Part shown: piece by piece, positions 52,912-61,939 of the stretch
How the letters are laid out: every line of letters begins with the position of its first letter
Numbering within the stretch: position 1 is the stretch's first letter
Source: Kitasatospora sp. NBC_01250
GTDB taxonomy: Bacteria > Actinomycetota > Actinomycetes > Streptomycetales > Streptomycetaceae
Reading direction: 5' to 3'
DNA length: 64,000 nucleotides
NCBI RefSeq assembly: GCF_036226465.1
Contig: NZ_CP108476.1
Coordinates: 1,240,001-1,304,000, forward strand
The notes under the pieces: model-generated
Databases searched by the model: none
Seen by the model: the letters and a program-made list of their open reading frames with translations, nothing else
What the model was told of the DNA's origin: nothing
Made by a program: the position numbers and the translations under genes

Positions 52912-53359
52912 GGTCCACTCCTTGATGGAAACGTGACCAGCCGTGTCCTTCCGGCCTCTTCTCTCCGGTTCGGAAATCGGTCTAACTAGGTAGCACAACT
53001 CGCGATCAGGCTCAGCAGTATCGGGCCCGCGAGGAGTCCGGGCTGCGACGCCTACGATCGGTCGTACCCGACTCGCGGCACTGCGGCTTGACGGCGCATC
53101 AGCTGTTTGGCCGATGGCGGCCTGCGCCCTCGAACCTGGGGGCGACCCGTCGCCGGGACAGCGCACGCGCCCGTACGTACTCGCACCTCGCACAGCCCAG
53201 CACGGCGAGCACCAGGCCCTCCGGGTCAGTTGTACTTCGCTCAACCGCACGGCAGCAAACCATTTATGAGGAGACATCACCTCGCGCCCGCCGAGACCCG
53301 GCCGGACGCGCAGGGCGGCAACCCGCTGATGTCCAAGGGGATAAGGGGCGTGTCACGCA
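52912..53359. other. Divergent regulatory region without a recognised gene
   Basis: The 448 bp between the leader frame and the peptide-binding lipoprotein gene hold no convincing gene. CTAACTAGGTAG (52982-52993) is an AT-rich spot suited to the leftward promoter. CGGTCGTACCCG (53056) repeats part of the 32-bp palindrome at 48788. No clear promoter for the rightward operon is seen, implying a long leader. Confidence 0.4.
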
Positions 53360-55261
53360 ATGAGGAAATCCGTGGGGCCACGCAGGCTCTCCAAGGCCGC
53401 GGTGCTGATCGCGGCACTTGCGACCACGGCCGCGTGTGGGGGCAGCGGCGGTGGCGGCAACAACGCGAACGGCCCCACCGGGACGCCGAAGCAGGGCGGC
53501 GTGGTGCGCGTGGCCGAAACGCCCTCCGCCTTCCCGAACGCCATCTGGCCGTTCGACACCGCTCCGCAGGAATCCACGGTGAACACCACCCAGTTCCAGC
53601 AGCTCATGTACCGCCCGCTGTACTACTGGGGCCTGAACGACAAGATCTCGCTCGACCCCGACGTGTCGATCGGCCAGACGCCCAGCTGGAGCGCGGACGG
53701 GAACACGGTCACCATCCAGCTCAAGGACTGGAAGTGGTCCAACGGTGAGACCGTCACCGCCCAGGACGCGCTGTTCTGGGTGAACATGTCGGCGGCGGAG
53801 ACCAGCAACAGCGGCAACTACACGCCGCCCAACCCCGCGATCGGTGCCAAGTACTTCCCGGACAACATCGCCTCGGCCACCGCCTCCGGCCAGACCCTGA
53901 CGCTGACCCTGAACACCCAGGTGAACCAGACCTGGTTCCTGGACAACGAGCTCAGCCAGATCGTCCCGATGCCGCTCGCCTGGGACGTCACCGGCGCGGG
54001 CAAGCAGGGCAAGTGCGCGACGGACACCTACGGTTCGGACGCGATGAAGAGCGACTGCGCCGCCGACTACGCCTACCTCAGCGGTGAGTCGACCAAGGGC
54101 AGCAGCTACGTCGGCAGCCCGCTCTGGTCCGTGGTCGACGGCCCGTGGAAGCTCAAGAGCTACGACGGCACCTCCGGCGCCTACGCCATGGCGCCCAATG
54201 CCACTTACTCGGGCCCGCAGAAGCCCTACCTGGACGAGGTGGACTTCGTCCCCTACACCTCGGACACCAAGGAGTTCGCGGACCTGCAGGCCGGCAGCTC
54301 GGGCGCCAACGCGATCAACGTCGGCTACCTCCCGGCCCAGGACACCCCGCAGTACAACGCCAAGAACCCGGACGCGGGCAACCCGCTGAGCGGCCAGGGC
54401 TACTACATCCCGGCGCCGACCTACCTGGACTCGATCTCGTACTACCAGATCAACTTCGCCAACCCGAACGTGGGCCCGCTCTTCAAGCAGTCCTACTTCA
54501 CCAAGGCCCTGCAGCAGACCGTCGACCAGCAGGGCATCATCAACGGCATCTACAAGGGCTGGGCCTACCCGACCACCGGCGCGGTGCCCTCCCAGCCGTC
54601 CGGCAACCCCCTGTCGCCCAAGAGCGCCTCCGAGCAGGTCAACTACGACCCCTCGGCCGCCAAGCAGGCGCTGACCAGCCACGGTTGGGACACCAGCCAG
54701 TCCCCGGCCGTGTGCACCTCGCCGGGCACCGGCGACAGCCAGTGCGGCGCCGGCATCGCCGCGGGCACCAAGGCCGCCTTCACCCTGGACTACCCCTCCG
54801 GCGAGCCGGCCCTGGACACCATGGCGGCCGACATGCGCTCGGACGCGGCCAAGGCCGGGATCAGCATCAACACGGTCAGCCAGGCGCAGAACACCATCGG
54901 CAACGAGGGCGTGGCCTGCTCCCCGTCGCAGCCCGCGGGCTGCCAGTGGCAGGCGCTGCTCTACGGCGGCTGGGTCTTCAACCCCGACTACTACCCGACC
55001 GGCGACGCGCTCTTCGCCACCGGCGCCGGCCCGAACATCTGGGGCTTCTCCGACCCGAAGCTCGACGCGCTCGCGGCCAAGGTCACCACGAGCAACGACG
55101 TGAACGACATGTACGCCTACGAGGACTACATCGCCAACGACCAGCCGGTGATCTACAACCCCAACCTGCTGGCGGCCGGCGAGGTGAGCAAGAACCTGCA
55201 CATCGACGCGGGTGACCCGTTCCAGGGTTACGAGCCGGAGTACTGGTACTACACCAAATGA
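53360..55261 (+). CDS. Oligopeptide ABC transporter substrate-binding lipoprotein
   Basis: A 633-residue family 5 binding protein. The signal (AAVLIAALATTAACGGSGGGG) has a lipobox and a glycine-rich tether. GGVVRVAETPSAFPNAIWPF, WSADGNTVTIQLKDWKWSNGETVTAQDALFWVNM and QQTVDQQGIINGIYKGWAYPTTGAVPSQPSG are typical of streptomycete OppA-like proteins such as BldKB relatives. Cysteines in the middle (GKCATDTYGSDAMKSDCAADY) may form disulphides. First gene of a complete transporter operon. ATG follows AAGGGGCGTGTCACGCA. Confidence 0.92.
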   Translation: MRKSVGPRRLSKAAVLIAALATTAACGGSGGGGNNANGPTGTPKQGGVVRVAETPSAFPNAIWPFDTAPQESTVNTTQFQQLMYRPLYYWGLNDKISLDPDVSIGQTPSWSADGNTVTIQLKDWKWSNGETVTAQDALFWVNMSAAETSNSGNYTPPNPAIGAKYFPDNIASATASGQTLTLTLNTQVNQTWFLDNELSQIVPMPLAWDVTGAGKQGKCATDTYGSDAMKSDCAADYAYLSGESTKGSSYVGSPLWSVVDGPWKLKSYDGTSGAYAMAPNATYSGPQKPYLDEVDFVPYTSDTKEFADLQAGSSGANAINVGYLPAQDTPQYNAKNPDAGNPLSGQGYYIPAPTYLDSISYYQINFANPNVGPLFKQSYFTKALQQTVDQQGIINGIYKGWAYPTTGAVPSQPSGNPLSPKSASEQVNYDPSAAKQALTSHGWDTSQSPAVCTSPGTGDSQCGAGIAAGTKAAFTLDYPSGEPALDTMAADMRSDAAKAGISINTVSQAQNTIGNEGVACSPSQPAGCQWQALLYGGWVFNPDYYPTGDALFATGAGPNIWGFSDPKLDALAAKVTTSNDVNDMYAYEDYIANDQPVIYNPNLLAAGEVSKNLHIDAGDPFQGYEPEYWYYTK

Positions 55262-55282
55262 CTCTGACCGCTGAACTGCCCG

Positions 55283-55314
55283 CTGCGGCCCCCCTGTTTT
55301 TCGGGGGGTCGCAG
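55283..55314 (+). promoter_or_regulatory. Hairpin covering the ribosome site of the first permease gene
   Basis: CTGCGGCCCCCC (55283-55294) pairs with GGGGGGTCGCAG (55303-55314), 12 bp including one G-U pair, with a U-rich loop. The right arm holds the Shine-Dalgarno GGGGGG and the first base of the GTG start, so it should dampen permease translation and may protect the upstream binding-protein mRNA. Confidence 0.65.
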
Positions 55315-56258
55315 TGACGGCCTACCTCGTCCGTCGGTTGTTCCAGGCCCTGGTCACGGTGTTCATGGTCACCGTCATCTCCTTCGGCCTGATGCAACTC
55401 ATGCCGGGTGGCCCGGTGCGAGCGATCCTCGGCGCACGCGCCACCCCGACCACCATCCAACACCTCACCCACCAGATGGGCCTGGACCGCCCCGTCTACG
55501 TGCAGTACTGGAACTGGCTCGACGGCCTGCTGCACGGCAACCTGGGCTTCGACTACGCCCAGCAACGCCCGGTCTCCGACCTGCTGTTCAACGCACTGGG
55601 CGCCTCCGCCTTCATCGTCGGCGCCGCGCTGGTCCTGGCCCTGCTGATCGCCGTGCCGGTCGGCATGGCGCAGGCGATCAAGCGCAACAGCGCGCTGGAC
55701 CACGGCTTCACGGTCTTCTCCTTCGTGGCCTACGGGGTCCCGACCTTCTTCCTCGGCTTCCTGATCCAGCAGTGGTTCGAGGACGACCTGAAGTGGGTCT
55801 CGGTGCAGAACCAGGTCTCCACCTTCGGCGACGCGCTGAGCAACCCCGAGGCGGTCGTGCTGCCGGTGCTGACCCTGACCATCACGACGGTGGCCGGCTA
55901 CAGCCGCTACATGCGCTCGGGGGTGCTGGACCAGATCACCCAGGAGTACGTGCGCACCGCCAAGGCCAAGGGCGCCTCCAGCCGGCGCACCCTCTACGCC
56001 CACGTGCTGCGCAACGCGCTGATCCCGATGGTCACCCTGGTGGGCCTGTCGCTGCCGGTCCTGGTGGGCGGCTCGCTGATCGTCGAGTACGTCTTCAACA
56101 TCCAGGGGATCGGCCTGCTGACCACCCGCGCGGCCCAGCAGAACGACTACAGCATCACCCTGGCGGCAACCCTGCTGACCGCGGTGGTCACGGTCGTCGG
56201 TTCGCTGATCGCCGACCTCAGCTACGCCGTGCTCGATCCCCGAGTGAGGCTCGCCTGA
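55314..56258 (+). CDS. Oligopeptide ABC transporter permease (OppB-like)
   Basis: A 314-residue permease with six helices. MTAYLVRRLFQALVTVFMVTVISFGLMQLMPGGP is the usual start; the EAA loop is YVRTAKAKGASSRRTLYAHVLRNALIPMVTLVGLSLPVLVGGSLIVEYVF. GTG start lies inside a hairpin. The stop overlaps the next gene (TGATG). Confidence 0.93.
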   Translation: MTAYLVRRLFQALVTVFMVTVISFGLMQLMPGGPVRAILGARATPTTIQHLTHQMGLDRPVYVQYWNWLDGLLHGNLGFDYAQQRPVSDLLFNALGASAFIVGAALVLALLIAVPVGMAQAIKRNSALDHGFTVFSFVAYGVPTFFLGFLIQQWFEDDLKWVSVQNQVSTFGDALSNPEAVVLPVLTLTITTVAGYSRYMRSGVLDQITQEYVRTAKAKGASSRRTLYAHVLRNALIPMVTLVGLSLPVLVGGSLIVEYVFNIQGIGLLTTRAAQQNDYSITLAATLLTAVVTVVGSLIADLSYAVLDPRVRLA

Positions 56259-57175
56259 TGACAACGACAACTGACACGGCGTCAGACACTCCGGTCCCCG
56301 CGCCCGGCACCGAGCCCATCGAGCGGCCCCGCTCGATGCTGCGGCGCGGCTGGGAGGTCTTCGCGGAGAACAAGCTGGCGCTGGCCGCGGTGAGCATCCT
56401 GGTGGTCATCGTCGGGTTCTGCTTCCTGGGCCCGCTCTTCTACCACTCGAACACCACCGTGGTCGACCTGCACGCCGTCACCCAGCCGCCCGGTACCGGA
56501 CACCCGCTGGGCACCGACAACGACGGCATCGACGAGCTCGGCAAGATGATGGTCGGCGGGCAGACCAGCATGGAGATCGGTCTGGCCGCCGGTCTGATCG
56601 CCGCGGTGGCGGGCGCCCTCTACGGCGCGATCGCCGGCTACCTGGGCGGCTGGATCGACGCGCTGATGATGCGCGTGATCGACTCGCTGATGTCCTTCCC
56701 GCTGATCTTCCTGCTGATCTACCTGAGCGGCGTCTACGGCAAGAGCAAGACGATGCTGATCATGGAGGTGGGCTTCACCTCCTGGTTCGGCATCACCCGT
56801 CTGGTGCGCGGCGAGGCGCTGACCCTCAAGGTCCGCGACTACGTCTCCGCCTCCCGAATGATGGGCGCGAACGGCGGCCGGATCGTGCTGCGGCACATCC
56901 TGCCGAACACCATCGGCACCACGATCGTCAACACCACGTTCTCGATCGCCGACGCGGTCTTCGCGCTCTCCACCCTGAGCTACATCGGCCTGGGTCTGCA
57001 GGCGCCCAACAACGACCTGGGCGGCATGCTCGACATCGGCACCACCTTCGCCAGCCAGGGGTACTGGTGGATGATCTATCCGCCGGCCGTCGTGATCATC
57101 CTGATCATCCTGTGCTTCAACGTGATCGGCGACGCCCTGCGCGACGCCTTCGAGACCCGTCTACAGAAGCGGTGA
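56258..57175 (+). CDS. Oligopeptide ABC transporter permease (OppC-like)
   Basis: A 305-residue permease. The N-terminal cytoplasmic tail is followed by LALAAVSILVVIVGFCFLGPLFY and GHPLGTDNDGIDELGKMMVGGQTSMEIGLAAGLIAA, typical of OppC. EAA loop: YVSASRMMGANGGRIVLRHILPNTIGTTIVNTTFSIADAVFALSTLSYIGLG. Co-translated with OppB-like through a TGATG overlap. Confidence 0.93.
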   Translation: MTTTTDTASDTPVPAPGTEPIERPRSMLRRGWEVFAENKLALAAVSILVVIVGFCFLGPLFYHSNTTVVDLHAVTQPPGTGHPLGTDNDGIDELGKMMVGGQTSMEIGLAAGLIAAVAGALYGAIAGYLGGWIDALMMRVIDSLMSFPLIFLLIYLSGVYGKSKTMLIMEVGFTSWFGITRLVRGEALTLKVRDYVSASRMMGANGGRIVLRHILPNTIGTTIVNTTFSIADAVFALSTLSYIGLGLQAPNNDLGGMLDIGTTFASQGYWWMIYPPAVVIILIILCFNVIGDALRDAFETRLQKR

Positions 57176-57178
57176 GCC

Positions 57179-59257
57179 GTGGCCCTTCTAGAACTGACCG
57201 ACCTGCGCACCGAGATCCGGCTCAAGCGCTCGGTGGTGCACGCACTGGACGGGGTCAGCCTGCGCGTCGATGCCGGGCAGACCCTCGGCATCGTCGGCGA
57301 GTCGGGGTGCGGCAAGACCATGACCGCCATGTCGATCATGCAACTGCTGCCCAACGGCGGTGACGTGGTCGGCGGCCAGGTGCTGCTGGACGGGCGCGAC
57401 CTGCTGAAACTGGACGACGCGGCGATGGACCACGTCCGGGGCAACGAGATCGGCATGATCTTCCAGGATCCGGCCACCTCGCTGAACCCGACCATGACCA
57501 TCGGCAAGCAGATCTCCGAGTCGGTGCGGATCCACCGCCACGCCTCCCGCAAGGAGGCGCACGAACGCGCCGTGGAGGCGCTCTCGCTGGTGGGGATGCC
57601 CAGTCCCGCGCAGCGCGCGCTCGCCTATCCGCACGAGCTCTCCGGCGGGATGCGCCAGCGCGCCATGATCGCGATGGCGCTGGCCAACGAGCCCAAGCTG
57701 CTGATCGCCGACGAGCCGACCACGGCGCTGGACGTCACCATCCAGAAGCAGATCCTGGAGCTGATCGACCAGTTGAAGCACCGGCTGGGCATGGCCGTCA
57801 TCCTGGTCACCCACGACCTCGGGGTGATCGCGGGCCGGGCCGACCAGATCGCGGTGATGTACGCGGGCAAGGTGGTGGAGACCGCCGACACCGAGACGCT
57901 CTACGCCAACCCGCGCCACCCGTACACCGAGGCGCTGTTCGCCTCGCTGCCGGAGCGCGGCGCGGAGTCCGGGGAACGGCTGTACTCGATCCCCGGCCTG
58001 CCGCCGGACCTGACCCGGCCGCCGGCCGGCTGCCGGTTCGCCCCGCGCTGCCGCTACGCCACCGAGGAGTGCCGCAGCACCGAGCCGCCGCTCGGCGGCG
58101 AGGTGCCCGCACACCGCTTCGCCTGCTTCCATCCGGTCGGCGCGCCGGAGAGCGGCGAGGCCGCCGCGCTGCCGCGGGAGGCGGTGGCGCAGGCCACCGA
58201 GCGGACCAGGACGGTGCGCGAACTCGACGGTGCCGAGGGCGAGCCGCTGCTGCGGGTGGCCAACCTGGTCAAGGAGTACCCGATCACCTCGGGCCTGCTG
58301 CTGCGACGGGCGGTGGGCGCGGTCAGCGCGGTGGCGGACGTTTCGCTGACGGTGCGTCACGGCGAGACGGTGGGCGTGGTCGGCGAGTCCGGCTGCGGCA
58401 AGACCACCCTCGGCAAGCTCATCGTCGGCCTGGAGGCGCCCACCAGCGGCCAGTTGCTCTTCGACGGCAAGGACCTGACCCGGGCCGCGCGCCCGGAACG
58501 CCGCCGGCTGCGCCGCGAACTGCAGTTGATGTTCCAGGACTCGTACGCGGCGATGAACCCGCGGATGACCGTGCGCACGATCATGCGCGAGCCGCTGGAC
58601 ATCCACCGGGTCGGCAGCCACAGCGAGCGGGACAAGCGGCTGCGCGAGATCCTCGACGTGGTCGGCCTGCCGTCCAGCGCGCTGGAGCGCTACCCGCACG
58701 AGTTCTCCGGCGGGCAGCGCCAACGCATCGGGCTGGCCCGGGCGCTGGTGCTGCAGCCGCGGCTGATCGTGGCCGACGAGCCGGTCTCGGCGCTGGACGT
58801 CTCGATCCAGTCCCAGGTGCTCAACCTGATGAGCGACCTGCGCGGCGAGTTCGGGCTGTCCTACCTGTTCATCTCGCACGACCTGTCGGTGGTGCGGTAC
58901 CTGGCCGACCGGATCGGCGTGATGTACCTGGGCAAACTGGTGGAGGTCGGCCCGGCGGAGTCGGTCTACTCCTCCCCCGTGCACCACTACACCCGCGGTC
59001 TGCTGGACACCGTCCCGGTGGCCGACCCGGTGCTGGAGAAGGCCAAGAGCAGCCAGGGCGTGGCCGGCGAGCTGCCGTCCGCGATCGACCCGCCGTCCGG
59101 CTGCCGGTTCCGCACCCGCTGCGCGGCGGCGCAGGACCTGTGCGCGAGCACCGAGCCGCCGCTGGTGGCCTTCGGTGCGGGCGACCACCTGGCCGCCTGC
59201 CACTTCCCGCTACGCGAGCCGGCGGCGGCCGCACCTGCGGCGGCCGGGGCGGCCTGA
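57179..59257 (+). CDS. Fused double ATPase of the oligopeptide transporter (OppD-OppF)
   Basis: A 692-residue protein joining two ABC ATPases. First: [12 protein letters not shown] (Walker A, about residue 40), [15 protein letters not shown] (signature) and [14 protein letters not shown]. Second: [12 protein letters not shown] (about 401), [15 protein letters not shown] and [14 protein letters not shown]. Each is followed by the oligopeptide C-terminal domain with paired cysteines ([28 protein letters not shown]), probably iron-sulphur or structural. It powers the permeases upstream and might also serve the ATPase-less module at 44108-47668. Confidence 0.94.
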   Translation: MALLELTDLRTEIRLKRSVVHALDGVSLRVDAGQTLGIVGESGCGKTMTAMSIMQLLPNGGDVVGGQVLLDGRDLLKLDDAAMDHVRGNEIGMIFQDPATSLNPTMTIGKQISESVRIHRHASRKEAHERAVEALSLVGMPSPAQRALAYPHELSGGMRQRAMIAMALANEPKLLIADEPTTALDVTIQKQILELIDQLKHRLGMAVILVTHDLGVIAGRADQIAVMYAGKVVETADTETLYANPRHPYTEALFASLPERGAESGERLYSIPGLPPDLTRPPAGCRFAPRCRYATEECRSTEPPLGGEVPAHRFACFHPVGAPESGEAAALPREAVAQATERTRTVRELDGAEGEPLLRVANLVKEYPITSGLLLRRAVGAVSAVADVSLTVRHGETVGVVGESGCGKTTLGKLIVGLEAPTSGQLLFDGKDLTRAARPERRRLRRELQLMFQDSYAAMNPRMTVRTIMREPLDIHRVGSHSERDKRLREILDVVGLPSSALERYPHEFSGGQRQRIGLARALVLQPRLIVADEPVSALDVSIQSQVLNLMSDLRGEFGLSYLFISHDLSVVRYLADRIGVMYLGKLVEVGPAESVYSSPVHHYTRGLLDTVPVADPVLEKAKSSQGVAGELPSAIDPPSGCRFRTRCAAAQDLCASTEPPLVAFGAGDHLAACHFPLREPAAAAPAAAGAA

Positions 59258-59272
59258 CGCACGCGCCCCGGG

Positions 59273-59311
59273 GGTCCGGTGCGGTCGGCGGGTTGCCGAC
59301 CGCACCGGACC
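59273..59311. terminator. Terminator of the oligopeptide transporter operon
   Basis: Bases 59273-59289 and 59295-59311 form a perfect 17-bp stem with a 5-nt loop between convergent genes. Confidence 0.75.
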
Positions 59312-59372
59312 GGCGCGTTCCGGGCCCTGCGCCGGCCGGGGCCGGAGAACCGCCGACCCCGCGGACGCACCG

Positions 59373-60179
59373 TCAGGGCTTGAGCGCCACTGCGGCGTAG
59401 ACCGAGGACTCGACGTCGCTGGCCGCCGCCACCTCGGGGGTGCCCGGACGCCAGCGCTGGGTGGGCACCACACCGGGCGCCACCACGTCCCAGCCGCTGA
59501 AGAACCGGGTGAACTCCTGCTCGCTGCGCGACTGCAGCGGAGTGCCGGCCGCCTGGTAGATCTCCACCAGGCGGGCGATCTCGGTGGGCGCGAAGTCCGA
59601 GGTCACATGGGTCATCGTGAGCGTGCTGCCGGGGACGAGCACACTCTTGAAGTGCTCGACGATCTCGTAGGTCCCCAGCTCGTCGGGCACGAAGTGCAGC
59701 AGCGCGTTGAGGCTCAGCCCGATCGGCCGGGAGAAGTCGAGCACCTCGCGCAGCTCGGCCGAGTCGAGCAACGTGGCCGGATCGGTCACATCGGCCTGGA
59801 GGTAAGCGGTGCGCCCCTCGGGCGTGCCGACCAGCAGCGCCTTGGCGTGCGCGAGCACGATCGGGTCGTTGTCGGCATAGACGACCGTGGCCCCCGGGTT
59901 CACCTGCTGGGCGACCTCGTGCAGGTTGGGCGAGGTGGGGATACCGGTGCCGACGTCGAGGAACTGGTCGATTCCGGCCTCGGCCAGCGCGCGGGTGGAG
60001 CGGTGCATGAAGGCGCGGTTGATCCGGGCCGTGGTCTCGATCCACGGCATGACCGCCTTGGCCTTGCCCGCGGCCTCCCGGTCGGCCGCGAAGTTGGTGA
60101 CCCCGCCGAGGAAGTAGTCGTACATCCGGGCCGAGTGCGCCCGGTGCAGTTCCAGGTTGACCCCGTCGTAGTCGGTCAT
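59373..60179 (-). CDS. SAM-dependent methyltransferase, DUF574 family
   Basis: A 268-residue methyltransferase of the large actinomycete DUF574/PF04672 family. HSARMYDYFLGGVTNFAADREAA is its N-terminal hallmark, IDQFLDVGTGIPTSPNLHEVAQ the SAM motif, and VVYADNDPIVLAHAKALL the acidic ribose-binding region. PIGLSLNALLHFVPD and SRSEQEFTRFFSGWDVVAPGVV complete the pattern. These proteins are present in many copies per genome and their substrates are unknown. Monocistronic. Confidence 0.92.
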   Translation of the reverse strand: MTDYDGVNLELHRAHSARMYDYFLGGVTNFAADREAAGKAKAVMPWIETTARINRAFMHRSTRALAEAGIDQFLDVGTGIPTSPNLHEVAQQVNPGATVVYADNDPIVLAHAKALLVGTPEGRTAYLQADVTDPATLLDSAELREVLDFSRPIGLSLNALLHFVPDELGTYEIVEHFKSVLVPGSTLTMTHVTSDFAPTEIARLVEIYQAAGTPLQSRSEQEFTRFFSGWDVVAPGVVPTQRWRPGTPEVAAASDVESSVYAAVALKP

Positions 60180-60301
60180 CGGCTTCCCCCCAGGTGAGCG
60201 CGGACGGACGTTCCGTCATGATCCGATCATCATGGTTCCCGGGACCGAGCGCCGCAACCATCAGGACCGGGGGCCCCAAGGAGGCTTGTGCCAAAAGCAT
60301 A

Positions 60302-60314
60302 TGACAATATGTCA
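60302..60314. promoter_or_regulatory. AT-rich dyad between the DUF574 methyltransferase and sigma factor genes
   Basis: TGACA-ATA-TGTCA is a perfect 13-bp dyad in the 302-bp divergent gap (60180-60481). Nearby GGACTGTAGGACTGT (60341) is a direct repeat. The gap also contains ATG 60424, which opens a frame but not a recognisable protein; I see no gene. Confidence 0.4.
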
Positions 60315-60481
60315 GAGTGGGATGCCCGACCAGTTCTCGGACTGTAGGACTGTCTGAGCATCACAAACTGTTCTTGTCTTGCACCAGAGCGTGTCCATTC
60401 TGGTTCCATAGGTCCGCGAGGGTATGACCGAGGCTTCCCGCAGCGGCCCGGCCGCGCCGACGACCGACAAAGGCAGGACCC

Positions 60482-61090
60482 ATGACGTTCGACAGGGGCG
60501 GCCAGACCGCTGGACGCCAGGGAGGGCAGGCGGTGGACAGCACCGGCAAGGACGCGGCCAGTGCCCGGCTGCGTCTGTCCTACCAGGTCTTCTGCGAGAT
60601 CCACGGGCGGGCCTGGCTCGCCTTCGCCCGCACCAGGATCGGCAACCGCGCGGACGCCGAGCTGGTGGTCACGGCGATGCGCACCGACCTCGCCGAGCAG
60701 TGGTCGCACGCGCTGCGCCACCCGCTGCCGGCCGCCTACGCCTGGCGGCTGCTCAAGTCCCATCTGCACTCCTGGTCCTGGGACGAGGACGCGCTGGCCG
60801 TCGAGGCCACCACCTTCGCGGCGGTGATCGGCGGGTTCAAGGAGCTGGCGGGCGACAGCCTGCGGACCGAGGAGGACCAGATCGGGCTCTACAGCTCGAT
60901 CCTGGCGCTGCCCGACCGCCAGCGCGACGCGGTGATCCTGCGCTACGTCCTGGACCTGGACGACCAGGAGATCGCCGCCTATCTCGACCGGCCGGTGGAG
61001 ACCGTCCGCTCCAGCCTGCGGCACGCCCGCGAGCGCCTGGCGCGCCGGCTGGGGATCGCCGACCTGCCGGATCGCAGGGCCGAGCGATGA
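60482..61090 (+). CDS. ECF-like sigma factor
   Basis: A 202-residue sigma-70-type protein. Region 2 is degenerate but traceable (LSYQVFCEIHGRAWLAFARTRIGNRADAELVVTAMRTDLAEQW; AAYAWRLLKSHLHSW). Region 4 is good: SSILALPDRQRDAVILRYVLDLDDQEIAAYLDRPVETVRSSLRHARERLARRLGI. It overlaps the next gene by four bases, so the 270-residue product is likely its partner or regulator. Ribosome site AGGCAGGACCC. Confidence 0.8.
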   Translation: MTFDRGGQTAGRQGGQAVDSTGKDAASARLRLSYQVFCEIHGRAWLAFARTRIGNRADAELVVTAMRTDLAEQWSHALRHPLPAAYAWRLLKSHLHSWSWDEDALAVEATTFAAVIGGFKELAGDSLRTEEDQIGLYSSILALPDRQRDAVILRYVLDLDDQEIAAYLDRPVETVRSSLRHARERLARRLGIADLPDRRAER

Positions 61091-61899
61091 GCGGCCCGCA
61101 CCGGAGCCCGGGCGAACCGCAGGCGCTGGAGAGCTGGCTGGGCCTGGACCCGGCCGAGCCGCCCGAGCCCGCGGCGCCGGACCGGGGCGCACGGCCCGGC
61201 GCGGACGCGGCGGCGAGCGCCGGCCCGCTGGTGGTGCCGGCGCCGCCGCGCCCGTACGACGAGCGGATCGCCACCGCCCGCGAGGCCCGCCTGACCGCGG
61301 CCCCGGTCAACCTGCACTCCGAGCACGAGCAGGCCCGGTTCGAGCTCGGCCTGGTGGTCGCGCTGGTGCTGGACGCACCGGAGGCGGCCAGCGGCCTGGA
61401 CCTGCTGGTCAACAGTCAGCAGATCCAGCCCGAGGGCGCCGAGGTGTTCGCCGCGCTGCTGTACGCCACCGGCCGGATCGACGGGGCCGAGTTCTGGTGG
61501 CGCTTCGCCGCCGGCTCCGGCAGCCGGATCTCCGCCTACTGCCTGCACCTGCACCACCTGCACCTGGGCGAGCTGAGCGACGCCGACTACTGGCAGGCCT
61601 GGTCCCGCGACCTGGCCGAGCGCGCGGAGCTGGCCGAGGCCTCCCCGCCGCCGCGGCCGCTGCGCTCCAGCCAGCCGCTGCTGCCGGACGCCGTGCGCCG
61701 CGACATCCTGGCCCGCTGCCACCGCGGCCTGGCGCCCCAGCTGCCTCCGGCCCTGGCCGCCGTGATCGAACAACTCCCGGTCAAGATGGATGAGTTCGAC
61801 CTCCGCGAGATCCCGCAGCCCGACTCGCTCGGCCCCGGGACGCTGACCCCCGACCCGCCGGCGGCGGCGGAGCGCCGCCCTGGCCGGGCCAGGCCATAG
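61087..61899 (+). CDS. Protein of unknown function coupled to the ECF-like sigma factor
   Basis: A 270-residue soluble protein starting in the ATGA overlap. The first 60 residues are Pro/Ala-rich and probably disordered. The middle (LHSEHEQARFELGLVVALVLDAPEAASGLDLLVNSQQIQPEGAEVFAALLYATGRIDGAEFWWRFAAGSGSRISAYCLHLHHLHLGELSDADYW) is helical and resembles a TPR-like or bundle fold. There is no membrane helix or zinc motif of known anti-sigma factors. Its role may be sigma regulation by a new type of partner. Family not recognised. Confidence 0.72.
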   Translation: MSGPHRSPGEPQALESWLGLDPAEPPEPAAPDRGARPGADAAASAGPLVVPAPPRPYDERIATAREARLTAAPVNLHSEHEQARFELGLVVALVLDAPEAASGLDLLVNSQQIQPEGAEVFAALLYATGRIDGAEFWWRFAAGSGSRISAYCLHLHHLHLGELSDADYWQAWSRDLAERAELAEASPPPRPLRSSQPLLPDAVRRDILARCHRGLAPQLPPALAAVIEQLPVKMDEFDLREIPQPDSLGPGTLTPDPPAAAERRPGRARP

Positions 61900-61907
61900 G
61901 GCGTGCT

Positions 61908-61925
61908 GACAGGCCCGAGGGCCTG
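61908..61925. terminator. Short hairpin, identical to the one at 34122
   Basis: GACAGGCCCGAGGGCCTG with CAGGCCC/GGGCCTG arms, just after the unknown-function gene and before the convergent SDR gene. Confidence 0.5.
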
Positions 61926-61939
61926 TGGCCGGAGCGGGC

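Noticed and set aside
52882..53280. Longer minus-strand frame covering the leader region
   Set aside because: No ribosome site for its start, biased composition and no motif; only the 9-codon frame with AAGGAG is plausible.
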